Positions 1-5,285 of a DNA stretch of 5,425 nucleotides are shown piece by piece. Made by a program: the position numbers and the translations under genes. The DNA is from Treponema sp. (GTDB lineage: Bacteria; Spirochaetota; Spirochaetia; Treponematales; Breznakiellaceae): positions 1 through 5,425 of the forward strand of contig JAIRLZ010000078.1 of NCBI GenBank assembly GCA_031259035.1, read 5' to 3'. The first letter of the stretch is position 1, and each line of letters starts with the position of its first letter. The notes under the pieces were generated by a model. It saw only the letters and a list, made by a program, of their open reading frames with translations, made no database searches and had not been told where the DNA came from.

Positions 1-26
1 GGGCCTGTACAATAGTTTGTGTAAAT
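1..26 (+). repeat. Probable left terminal inverted repeat of the IS256-like element
   Basis: The first bases, gggcctgtacaatagtttgt, resemble the ends of IS256-family elements, which often carry a tgtacaa and a gtgtaaa block a few tens of bases before the transposase start. The distance of about 35-60 bases to the transposase ATG fits. The window begins exactly at the apparent tip, so neither the target duplication nor the outer boundary can be seen. No matching right repeat exists downstream: the element stops at about 1320. The extent to 26 is approximate. Confidence 0.6.
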
Positions 27-60
27 ACTCAAAACAAGGTAGAAATACCAGGGGGTAAAC

Positions 61-1324
61 ATGACTATGGCAAAGGCGAGAAAGAAGCATGAACGAGACC
101 AGTGGGACGACCTGCTGGACAAAATCTACTTCAAGGGGCTGACCCAGGACGAAGTACTGGGCCAAGGGGGTCTGCTGAAACAGCTGATCGGGCGGGTTCT
201 TCAAAAGGCATTGGAAGCGGAACTGACCGAACATGTGGGCTACGAGCAACATGATAAAGCCGGAGACAACCGCAGAGATAGCCGGAATGGGCACACGGAA
301 AAGACGGTGTTCACCGAAAATCAGGAAACGGTTATCCAGGCGCCGCGGGACCGGAACGGGAGCTTTGAGCCGCGCATACTGCCGAAACACCAAAAACGGG
401 TTCCGCTGTTCAACGACCAGATAGTCTCGATGTACTCATTCGGGATGACGAACCGGGATAGCAAAAGCCGTCTTGAGCAGGTGTACAACGTGGAGGTGTC
501 GCCTGAACTCATCAGCCGGGTAACGGACGCGGTACTGGAGGACGTGCGGGAATGGCAGGGCCGGGCCCTGGAAACGTCCTGCGCCATCGTGTATCCGGAC
601 GCGCTCCGGGTGAACAGCCGGCAGGACGGGAAAAACTGCCAAAAGAGCGTCTATGTGGCTCTTGAGGTCAATTTTGAGGGGAAAAAAGAGGTGGGCGAAA
701 CAAAGTTTCGCACGGCCTGTGGATAGCGGAACACGAGGGATCCCGGTTTTGGGCGTCCGTGCTGAATGAGATCCGCAACCGGGGGACACAGGACATTCTC
801 ATCGCCTGCATGGACGGGCTTTCAGGAGTCCCCGATGCGGTACGGGCAGTGTTCCCCGAAACCCGCATACAAAAAGGTATCGTGCATAGGGCGCGCAACT
901 CCCCGAAGTTTGTTTCGTACAAGGATTTGAAAGCGGTGTGCGCCGATCTGAAAGGGATATACCCTGCGCCGAGCGAAGCGGCCGGGAGGGCGGCGCTGGA
1001 AGCGTTCGGCGAAACGTGGCAAGCCACATACCCCCTGATTTACAAATCCTGGGACTCCAACTGGTCGGAGCTCTGTGAGTTTTTCAAGTATCCGGAAGAA
1101 ATCCGCCGGGTGATCCACACGACCAACGCGATTGAATCGTTGAATTACCCGTTGCGGAAAGCAACCCGCAACCGCTCTGCGCTGGCGAGCGGCGAGGCAA
1201 TTTACAAAATCATGTATGTGGCCTTGCGGAATGCGGCAAAAAAATGGACCATGCCGATTAAGGACTGGGGGCTGTTCTCAACCAGTTTGCGTTGTTTTTT
1301 GGCGAGCGGGTTCCGCTCTGTTGA
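61..1324 (+). pseudogene. IS256-family (mutator-type) transposase, broken by two frameshifts
   Basis: This is a DDE transposase of the IS256 family, which cuts and joins the insertion sequence. The ATG at 61 follows a gggggt ribosome site. Frame 1 runs to a stop at 724-726 (221 codons). The family sequence resumes in another frame at 714 (GLWIAEHEG), continues to about 1270, and switches again to give GAVLNQFALFFGERVPL before a stop at 1322-1324. Repaired, the protein would be about 413 residues, a normal family length. The catalytic triad is present: Asp at 598-600 (YPDALRV), Asp at 813-815 (ACMDGL) and Glu at 1134-1136 (NAIESLN). The first lesion is a net 17-nt insertion around 695-711. The second is a missing base in the G run at 1267-1271. 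Some usually conserved positions are also changed (QKGIVHR where the family has QLCIVHM), consistent with decay. The 3' end is truncated inside the stop codon and the right inverted repeat is gone, so the copy is almost certainly immobile. Confidence 0.93.
695..711. repeat. 17-nt perfect palindrome at the first transposase frameshift
   Basis: The sequence gcgaaac-aaa-gtttcgc has perfect 7-base complementary arms around a 3-base centre. Aligned by eye to the family pattern EGKKEV-L-GLW, the gene has 20 bases where one codon (3 bases) is expected, an excess of exactly 17, the length of the palindrome. Removing it restores one open frame (EGKKEV-D-GLWIAEHEG). I therefore read it as a secondary insertion or a local replication error. 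The exact insertion borders cannot be fixed to the base. Confidence 0.6.
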
Positions 1325-1407
1325 ATATACTTGTCATGCTCTCCACCATGTTTTACAAATATACAGCCATTCTGTTTGAGTATCTTTAGAAGGTGATTTC
1401 TCTTCAC
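1258..1407 (-). pseudogene. hicA: Truncated HicA-type mRNA interferase toxin
   Basis: A GTG start at 1407-1405 overlaps the hicB stop by 4 nt (GTGA), typical of a translationally coupled hicBA pair. The first 29 codons read like a HicA toxin: an N-terminal KRNHLLKIL helix followed by NGCIFVKH and GGEHDKYIQ. HicA proteins are small double-stranded-RNA-binding-fold ribonucleases, and the His in the GG-x-H segment (residue 24) is the catalytic one in the family. At 1321/1320 the homology stops and the frame runs into the reverse complement of the IS256 transposase 3' end, giving about 20 unrelated residues before a TAA at 1260-1258. Intact HicA is usually about 60-80 residues and needs a third strand and a second helix that are missing here, so the toxin is presumably inactive. 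The frame is short (49 codons) and easily missed. Confidence 0.82.
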
Positions 1408-1592
1408 GCTGTAACCTTCAGTATTCCTGACTTCTTCTCTATCTGTTCCTCTTTATAGAATTCATACAAGTCTAACAACATCTTCTCCAACTCCTCTATA
1501 TCCTTGCCTTGAGTCCAGTGATCCTCCCAGATGTTAAGATACCCTACCAATCCTCCACTAGGATCCTCCCAATATGTATATTCTAAATCCAT
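1404..1592 (-). CDS. hicB: HicB-family antitoxin, short form
   Basis: A 62-residue protein of the short HicB type: a YTYWEDPSGGLVGYLN strand pair, then HWTQGKDIEELEKML leading into an acidic helix, and a C-terminal GILKV strand. This is the partial RNase-H-like fold that binds and blocks HicA. Short forms like this have no separate DNA-binding domain. The ATG at 1592 is preceded by a strong AAAGGTGGT ribosome site (about 1598-1606), which supports this start. The gene overlaps hicA downstream by 4 nt. Because hicA is cut off after about 29 codons, this is now an orphan antitoxin that looks full length. Its original upstream region has been replaced by an IS5-like remnant ending about 40 bases before the start, so expression may depend on the IS promoter at 1881-1909. 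Confidence 0.82.
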   Translation of the reverse strand: MDLEYTYWEDPSGGLVGYLNIWEDHWTQGKDIEELEKMLLDLYEFYKEEQIEKKSGILKVTA

Positions 1593-1608
1593 ATATCACC
1601 ACCTTTTG

Positions 1609-1860
1609 TCAATATGAGCTTCCTTCATTCCGGCGTACCGCGCTTGACGAGCCATATTCCCCAGAAAGCGCTTTCCATTGCATCACTGTTCGTAATACAT
1701 CGCATATCGCCGACAGCGCCACCCGGAAATCTTTGGGTTTCCCGCCGCCGCCGGGCTTCCGTTTATACTCTTTCCCTTCTTCCCGGCCTTTGCGTATCAG
1801 CAAATCTTTCACTTCTTCCCAGAACTCGTCGGTTGTTTCCCATGCCTTCCGCTGTCTCAT
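1609..1860 (-). pseudogene. IS5-family transposase, N-terminal remnant
   Basis: The 83-codon frame starts at an ATG at 1860 with a GGAGG ribosome site just upstream. Residues 1-77 match the N-terminal domain seen at the start of many IS5-group transposases (the DUF4096-like region): DEFWEEVKDLL, then EYKRKPGGGGKPKDFR, an AICDVLRT helix, QWKAL and EYGSSSAV. The family normally continues with HRYFQEW and a DDE catalytic domain of some 150-200 residues. Here the frame changes to RNEGSSY and stops, so homology ends near 1630. Everything downstream, including the catalytic domain and right end, is missing. It is non-functional as a transposase. The junction with the hicB leader lies about 1625-1635. 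Confidence 0.82.
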
Positions 1861-1880
1861 GTCCCCCTCCGCTGTCTCTT

Positions 1881-1909
1881 ATACTATCGCAAATCCCTCC
1901 ACTTGTCCA
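1881..1909 (-). promoter_or_regulatory. Probable sigma-70 promoter of the IS5-like remnant
   Basis: On the minus strand TGGACA (1909-1904, five of six bases of the -35 consensus) is followed after 17 bases by TAGTAT (1886-1881, four of six of the -10 consensus). It lies just upstream of the transposase ATG at 1860 and a GGAGG ribosome site. Transcription from here would run through the transposase remnant into hicB and the hicA fragment. This is inferred from motifs only. Confidence 0.45.
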
Positions 1910-1928
1910 CTTATTTGGGGATAAGCTC
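1906..1928 (-). repeat. Possible outer end of the IS5-like element
   Basis: On the minus strand GAGCTTATCCCCAAATAAG starts at 1928, about 68 bases before the transposase ATG, where the left end of an IS5-type element would be expected. It loosely resembles the GAGCCTGTTCCAAAAC arms at 4345-4402. It also contains a small internal inverted repeat (CTTAT/ATAAG). The opposite end of the element is missing, so the boundary cannot be confirmed. Confidence 0.35.
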
Positions 1929-2149
1929 TAAATGAACAAACCGAGATAACACACAAGGCGATCGGAAATTGCACATTATGAAACAGCCTTACTTTCGCAT
2001 AGCAGAGAACAGCCCTCACTACGCGGCAACGTGGTATTGAAGGGCTGCGCCTCCTACGACTTCTCCCTGTTTTTGAAAGGACGGTCTTCCTCTCGCTCAC
2101 GAGGCGTTTTCCCGCTCCCGTTTTGTAGGTTGCGAACCGTATCGGCGGT
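1929..2149. other. Intergenic stretch without a convincing gene
   Basis: The space between the IS5-like remnant and the 3' end of fabD has only short frames that match nothing I recognise. It holds one strong hairpin (2010-2047) and two GGCTGTT motifs on the minus strand (near 1985 and 2010) that recall IS ends but are not paired into a recognisable element. It may contain eroded mobile DNA. Confidence 0.5.
2010..2047 (-). terminator. Hairpin downstream of fabD, possible terminator or repeat
   Basis: The outer arms cagccct (2010-2016) and agggctg (2041-2047) are perfect reverse complements. An inner stem, ctacg (2019-2023) with cgtgg (2030-2034), pairs with one wobble around a 6-base loop. 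It lies about 100 bases past the fabD stop. No long T run follows on the minus strand (only TTCTCT), so a standard intrinsic terminator is not certain; it could be a dispersed palindromic repeat. Confidence 0.35.
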
Positions 2150-3091
2150 TTACGCTTCTATCGCCTGAATGGTTCCGGCGGCGAGGCAGAGGATGGAGCT
2201 TTCCATATCCCGCCATAAGCCCGCAAGCACGGCGCCGGGTCCGGTTTCCAGCGCCACATCAAAACCGCCGCTCTCAATAAGCGCCCGCTCCTCGGCGACC
2301 CATTGCACCGGACTCACTATTTGCCGCAGGGCAAGGCGTTTCGCTTCCGCGCCGCTTGTTATAAGATCGCCGGTAACGTTGGAATACAACGGTATACGCG
2401 GATCGCTAAACACCGTCTTTTCCAAACACGGCTTGAAGTGTTCCACCGCGCCGTTCATAAGCGGCGAATGGAAGGGGCCGGCTACCGCAAGCCTGATACA
2501 GCGCCGCGCGCCGGCGGCTTTGAACAAAGGTTCCGCCCGCGTAAGCGCGGACGCGGACCCTGCCACCACGGTCTGCTTTTTCGAGTTGATGTTCGCGGCG
2601 AAAAGATCGCCAATCTTCCATTCGGCGAGCAGTTCCGCGATTTTCTCAGGTGAAAGCCCGATTACCGCAGCCATGCCGGGCGCATCGGCGCCATGTCCCA
2701 CGTCATCGGCGGCGCACTGCATGGCTTTCCCCCGCTCTTTCACTAGATGGAAACAATCCTCCGCTGACACTACGCCGGCGGCGGCCAACGCCGCGTATTC
2801 GCCGAGGCTGAAACCGGCGGCCGCCGCTGGACGGACGCCCCGTTCATCGAGAAAGGATGCGGCCGCAAGGTTGACCAACGTGATCGTCGATTGGGAAACA
2901 TCGGTGCGTTTCAGCGTTTCATCATCCGCTGTTTCGAGCGACGTTTTCATGTCCATGCCCATAATATCGGAACAGAGGGAAAACAGTTTTTTTACGGTTT
3001 CCAATTTTTCATAAAAATCAAGCCCCATGCCCCGATATTGGGCGCCTTGACCGGGAAACAGAAACGCCGCTTTCTTATCTTTTATATCCAT
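2150..3091 (-). CDS. fabD: Malonyl-CoA:ACP transacylase
   Basis: FabD moves the malonyl group from malonyl-CoA to acyl carrier protein, supplying the extender unit for fatty-acid synthesis in the cytoplasm. The 313 residues match the usual family length (about 310). Visible motifs, numbered from the chosen start: FPGQGAQ at 12-18; the nucleophile Ser95 in GFSLGE; the substrate-carboxylate Arg120 in KERGKAMQ; the catalytic His208 in GPFHSPLM; and QIVSPVQW near 257. The frame stays open upstream to a TTG at 3133, but I choose the ATG at 3091-3089 because AAGGA (3104-3100) sits 8 bases before it and the protein then begins MDIKDKKAAFLFPGQ, as family members do. The nearer ATG at 3100 overlaps the ribosome site. 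fabH ends 49 bases upstream on the same strand, so the two are probably co-transcribed. Confidence 0.95.
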   Translation of the reverse strand: MDIKDKKAAFLFPGQGAQYRGMGLDFYEKLETVKKLFSLCSDIMGMDMKTSLETADDETLKRTDVSQSTITLVNLAAASFLDERGVRPAAAAGFSLGEYAALAAAGVVSAEDCFHLVKERGKAMQCAADDVGHGADAPGMAAVIGLSPEKIAELLAEWKIGDLFAANINSKKQTVVAGSASALTRAEPLFKAAGARRCIRLAVAGPFHSPLMNGAVEHFKPCLEKTVFSDPRIPLYSNVTGDLITSGAEAKRLALRQIVSPVQWVAEERALIESGGFDVALETGPGAVLAGLWRDMESSILCLAAGTIQAIEA

Positions 3092-3111
3092 AAAACGCAT
3101 CCTTTTGCGTA

Positions 3112-3124
3112 CAAGCGCCGCTTG
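3112..3124. repeat. Small hairpin between fabH and fabD
   Basis: The perfect 5-base arms caagc and gcttg surround a 3-base gcc loop in the short gap between fabH and fabD, just upstream of the fabD ribosome site. It is too weak to terminate and lacks a T run. It could tune fabD translation or be chance in GC-rich DNA. Confidence 0.3.
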
Positions 3125-3140
3125 CGCCGCCAACGCTGTC

Positions 3141-4157
3141 CTACCACCTGATCAGACTGCCGCCATACGTCAACCCCGCGCCGAAAGCGACGCAGAGCAA
3201 GAGATCGCCCGTATGCAACGCGCCGCTCCGATTGAGTTCGTCAAGGGCGATGGGGATGGAAGCCGCCGACGTATTGGCGTATTCTTCAATATTCAGGAAG
3301 AATTTTTCCTCCGGTATGTTGAGCCGTTTCGCGGCTGCCTGCACGATCCGAGCGTTCGCCTGATGCGGCACAATAAGCGCTATATCTTCCATGTTGAGGT
3401 TTTCCGCTTTGAGCAGGTTTGTAATTGTTTCAGTAACGGCGCTTACCGCGAAATTGTACACAGCCCTGCCGTTCATTTCAATATGAGGCGGCGTTGCGAC
3501 CGTATCGCCCTTCTTGAACGGATTGCGTGATCCGCCTCGTTTCATTATCAGATAGTCCGCGCCGGACCCGTCCGCGCCCAGAATAGTCCGCAACACGCCG
3601 CGCGGGGAATCCGTTTTCTCAAGCAGAACAGCGCCCGCTCCGTCTCCAAAAAGTACGCAGGCGCCGCAGTCTGTCCAGTCAACAAAGCGCGACAACACTT
3701 CCGCGCCGATTACGAGCGCGCGCCGCCTGTCTTTGTTCGCCGAAAGCAAACCCGCTCCGGTCTCAAGCCCGTAAATAAAACTTGAGCAGGCGTTTACAAT
3801 GTCCATAGCGCCGGCGTTCTTCGCTCCTATGGCGTTCTGAACGATGCAGGATGATGCGGGGCAACAGAAATAATCCGTTGTAGAGGATCCTACTATAACC
3901 ATGTCCACCGTCAGGGCGAGTTCTTCCAGCGTCTTTTCAGCGCATGTATGGCGTTCTATAGCCCAGGAGAGCGCGTTCCGCGCCGCTTCCGCAGCCAGAT
4001 CGCTGCACGCGGTGTGTTCATCGGCGATATGCCGCGCTCCTATGCCGGTATGCGAGCGTATCCACTCGTCGTTTGTGTCGAGCGTGTTCGCCAACTCATC
4101 GTTGGTTATCCGTTTCGGGGGAACGGCTCTGCCGGTTCCGATAATTTCAAATCCCAC
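3141..4157 (-). CDS. fabH: Beta-ketoacyl-ACP synthase III
   Basis: FabH condenses acetyl-CoA (or a branched starter) with malonyl-ACP to begin fatty-acid chains, and is the partner step of FabD. The 338-residue protein has a thiolase fold with the complete catalytic triad: Cys124 in VNACSSF, His265 in VPHQANARI and Asn295 in YANTSAAS. Other family marks are DEWIRSHTGIG (29-40), the FGDGAGAVLL segment near 170-179 and the C-terminal FGAGLTYGGSLI. It is about 20 residues longer than the E. coli enzyme. Roughly 12 of these precede the Cys, in a segment around residues 65-82. The start is GTG at 4157-4155, with AAGGA (4169-4165) 7 bases upstream. It probably forms an operon with fabD. The common neighbours plsX and rpmF are absent upstream; parB lies there instead. 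Confidence 0.96.
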   Translation of the reverse strand: MGFEIIGTGRAVPPKRITNDELANTLDTNDEWIRSHTGIGARHIADEHTACSDLAAEAARNALSWAIERHTCAEKTLEELALTVDMVIVGSSTTDYFCCPASSCIVQNAIGAKNAGAMDIVNACSSFIYGLETGAGLLSANKDRRRALVIGAEVLSRFVDWTDCGACVLFGDGAGAVLLEKTDSPRGVLRTILGADGSGADYLIMKRGGSRNPFKKGDTVATPPHIEMNGRAVYNFAVSAVTETITNLLKAENLNMEDIALIVPHQANARIVQAAAKRLNIPEEKFFLNIEEYANTSAASIPIALDELNRSGALHTGDLLLCVAFGAGLTYGGSLIRW

Positions 4158-4203
4158 GGTATATTCCTTTTTTCAACATGATGCATTTCATTTTCAATGT
4201 AGA

Positions 4204-4232
4204 ATTATGTCCTATGTCTCAACCAAAGTCAA
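4204..4232 (-). promoter_or_regulatory. Sigma-70-like promoter of fabH-fabD
   Basis: On the minus strand TTGACT (4232-4227) and CATAAT (4209-4204) are separated by exactly 17 bases, each matching five of six consensus bases. Transcription would start near 4197, leaving a leader of about 40 bases before the GTG start at 4157. I see no FapR- or FabT-like palindrome that I could name. This suggests fabH-fabD is transcribed independently of parAB. Confidence 0.65.
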
Positions 4233-4344
4233 GGCGTGGGGAGAAGAAACCGCTCTGACAACAGTCGCTTCGCAGACGTATTGGTTGGAGCCTCTCCATG
4301 CGAAACGCCCCCAAATTCAACGCATATAAAAGCTTCTTTCACTG

Positions 4345-4402
4345 GAGCCTGTCCCAAAACTAATTGACTGCACGCTACCGCGCACGGTTTTGGAACAGGC
4401 TC
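4345..4402 (-). repeat. 16-bp inverted repeat at the parB stop: IS-end-like mini-element or terminator
   Basis: The arms gagcctgtcccaaaac (4345-4360) and gttttggaacaggctc (4387-4402) are reverse complements at 15 of 16 positions, with 26 bases between them. In minus-strand RNA the mismatch becomes a G-U wobble, so the stem is fully paired. The right arm overlaps the parB stop codon (TGA, 4403-4401). No T run follows on either side, which is poor for an intrinsic terminator. The gagcctgt-ccaaaa pattern resembles terminal repeats of small insertion sequences, so it may be two abutted IS ends or a MITE-like scar. No clear target duplication is visible (ctg on one side, atg on the other). Confidence 0.6.
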
Positions 4403-5285
4403 ATGTTACAATCAATTCGTAGAGCCTGTCCAAGTCTTCCATAGAATAGTACTCAATGCGAATAACGCCTTTGCCAAAGTCTCCGTCAACGCTCACTTTG
4501 GCGCCGAGTTTTTCTATCATCTCTTCCTCAAGGGCAACCAAGTGCGGATCGCGCTGTTTAGGGGGTTGCCGCACGGGAGACACGGACCTGACGGGTTTTT
4601 CCGTTCGCGCCGCGATCTTTTCGGCTTCACGCACGGAAAGCCCCCGAATGATAATTTCGTTGAACACCCGCTCTTGATCCGCGGCATCAGGAATGGCGAG
4701 CAACGCCCGCGCATGGCCGCTCGTGATCTCGCCTTTTTCGAGGCTCCGTTGTATCATAGGGGGCAGGCGGAGAAGGCGGAGGGCGTTGGTGACCGTGGAA
4801 CGGTTTTTTCCGACTTTGGCGGCTATTTCGTCTTGATTCTTGCCGGTGATGTTCATCAGGCTTTTGTAGGCCGCGGCTTCCTCAATCGGGTTTAGGTCGG
4901 TACGCTGCACGTTTTCGATAAGAGCGACTTCAACCCGCTTTTCTTCTGAATAGCTGCGGATAATGGCGGGGATTTCCTTCAGTCCGGCGATGCCCGCGGC
5001 GCGGCACCGGCGCTCGCCCGCAATGATGATGTAGCCGCCGTCAACTTCTTCAACAATGACAGGCTGAATGACGCCGTGTTCTTTTATGGAAGCCGAGAGT
5101 TCGTTGAGCGCGTCTTTATCGAAGAATTTACGCGGTTGGTTCGGATTCGGGCGGATTTTTTTCAAAGGCAGGGAAACCACCGCGTCTTCGCCGCGCGCGG
5201 CGAACATGCCGTCATTTTCATCGTCATCGGATGGAAGCAGAGCGTCCAACCCCTTGCCTAAACCGAATTTAGAGGTTTTAGCCAC
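4401..5285 (-). CDS. parB: Chromosome-partitioning protein ParB (Spo0J-like)
   Basis: ParB binds parS sites, spreads on DNA as a CTP-dependent clamp and works with the ParA ATPase to segregate replicated origins. The 294-residue protein has the family layout: an N-terminal FGLGKGLDALL tail that contacts ParA (7-17); the ParB/Srx nucleotide-binding domain with PNPNQPRK (47-53), GERRCRA (90-96) and ENVQRTDLNP (124-133), which contact CTP; a helix-turn-helix around 150-173 (QDEIAAKVGKNRSTVTNALR); and a C-terminal dimerisation region (246-294). The start is GTG at 5285-5283, with AGGAG at 5300-5296 inside parA. The gene overlaps the parA end by 8 nt, so the two are translationally coupled. The stop codon lies in the arm of an IS-like inverted repeat, yet the C-terminus (YYSMEDLDRLYELIVT) looks complete. 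No parS site is seen in the window. Confidence 0.96.
   Translation of the reverse strand: MAKTSKFGLGKGLDALLPSDDDENDGMFAARGEDAVVSLPLKKIRPNPNQPRKFFDKDALNELSASIKEHGVIQPVIVEEVDGGYIIIAGERRCRAAGIAGLKEIPAIIRSYSEEKRVEVALIENVQRTDLNPIEEAAAYKSLMNITGKNQDEIAAKVGKNRSTVTNALRLLRLPPMIQRSLEKGEITSGHARALLAIPDAADQERVFNEIIIRGLSVREAEKIAARTEKPVRSVSPVRQPPKQRDPHLVALEEEMIEKLGAKVSVDGDFGKGVIRIEYYSMEDLDRLYELIVT

Noticed and set aside
695..711. A parS site bound by ParB
   Set aside because: The palindrome gcgaaacaaagtttcgc does not match the parS consensus tgtttcacgtgaaaca in order or length; no other near match was seen in the window.
61..1324. Programmed frameshifting to make the IS256-family transposase
   Set aside because: IS256-family transposases are normally made from a single frame, and the lesions here are a 17-nt net insertion and a missing base far downstream; decay is simpler.
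1879..2100. Minus-strand open frame of 73 codons between fabD and the IS5-like remnant
   Set aside because: The composition is unlike a real protein, there is no clear ribosome site, and it runs through a hairpin and the IS promoter region.
2169..3014. Long plus-strand open frame (281 codons) opposite fabD
   Set aside because: It is a mirror frame of the GC-rich fabD gene; the translation is low-complexity, rich in Ala, Ser, Arg and Pro, and has no recognisable domain, while the opposite frame has every FabD motif.
3901..4329. Plus-strand open frame (142 codons) spanning the fabH start and its upstream region
   Set aside because: It lies mostly opposite fabH and its promoter, has no good ribosome site and resembles no family I know.
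4235..4340. tRNA or small gene (such as rpmF) between parB and fabH
   Set aside because: No cloverleaf elements, no T-loop consensus and no L32-like frame; only a small ggag-cct-ctcc hairpin was found.
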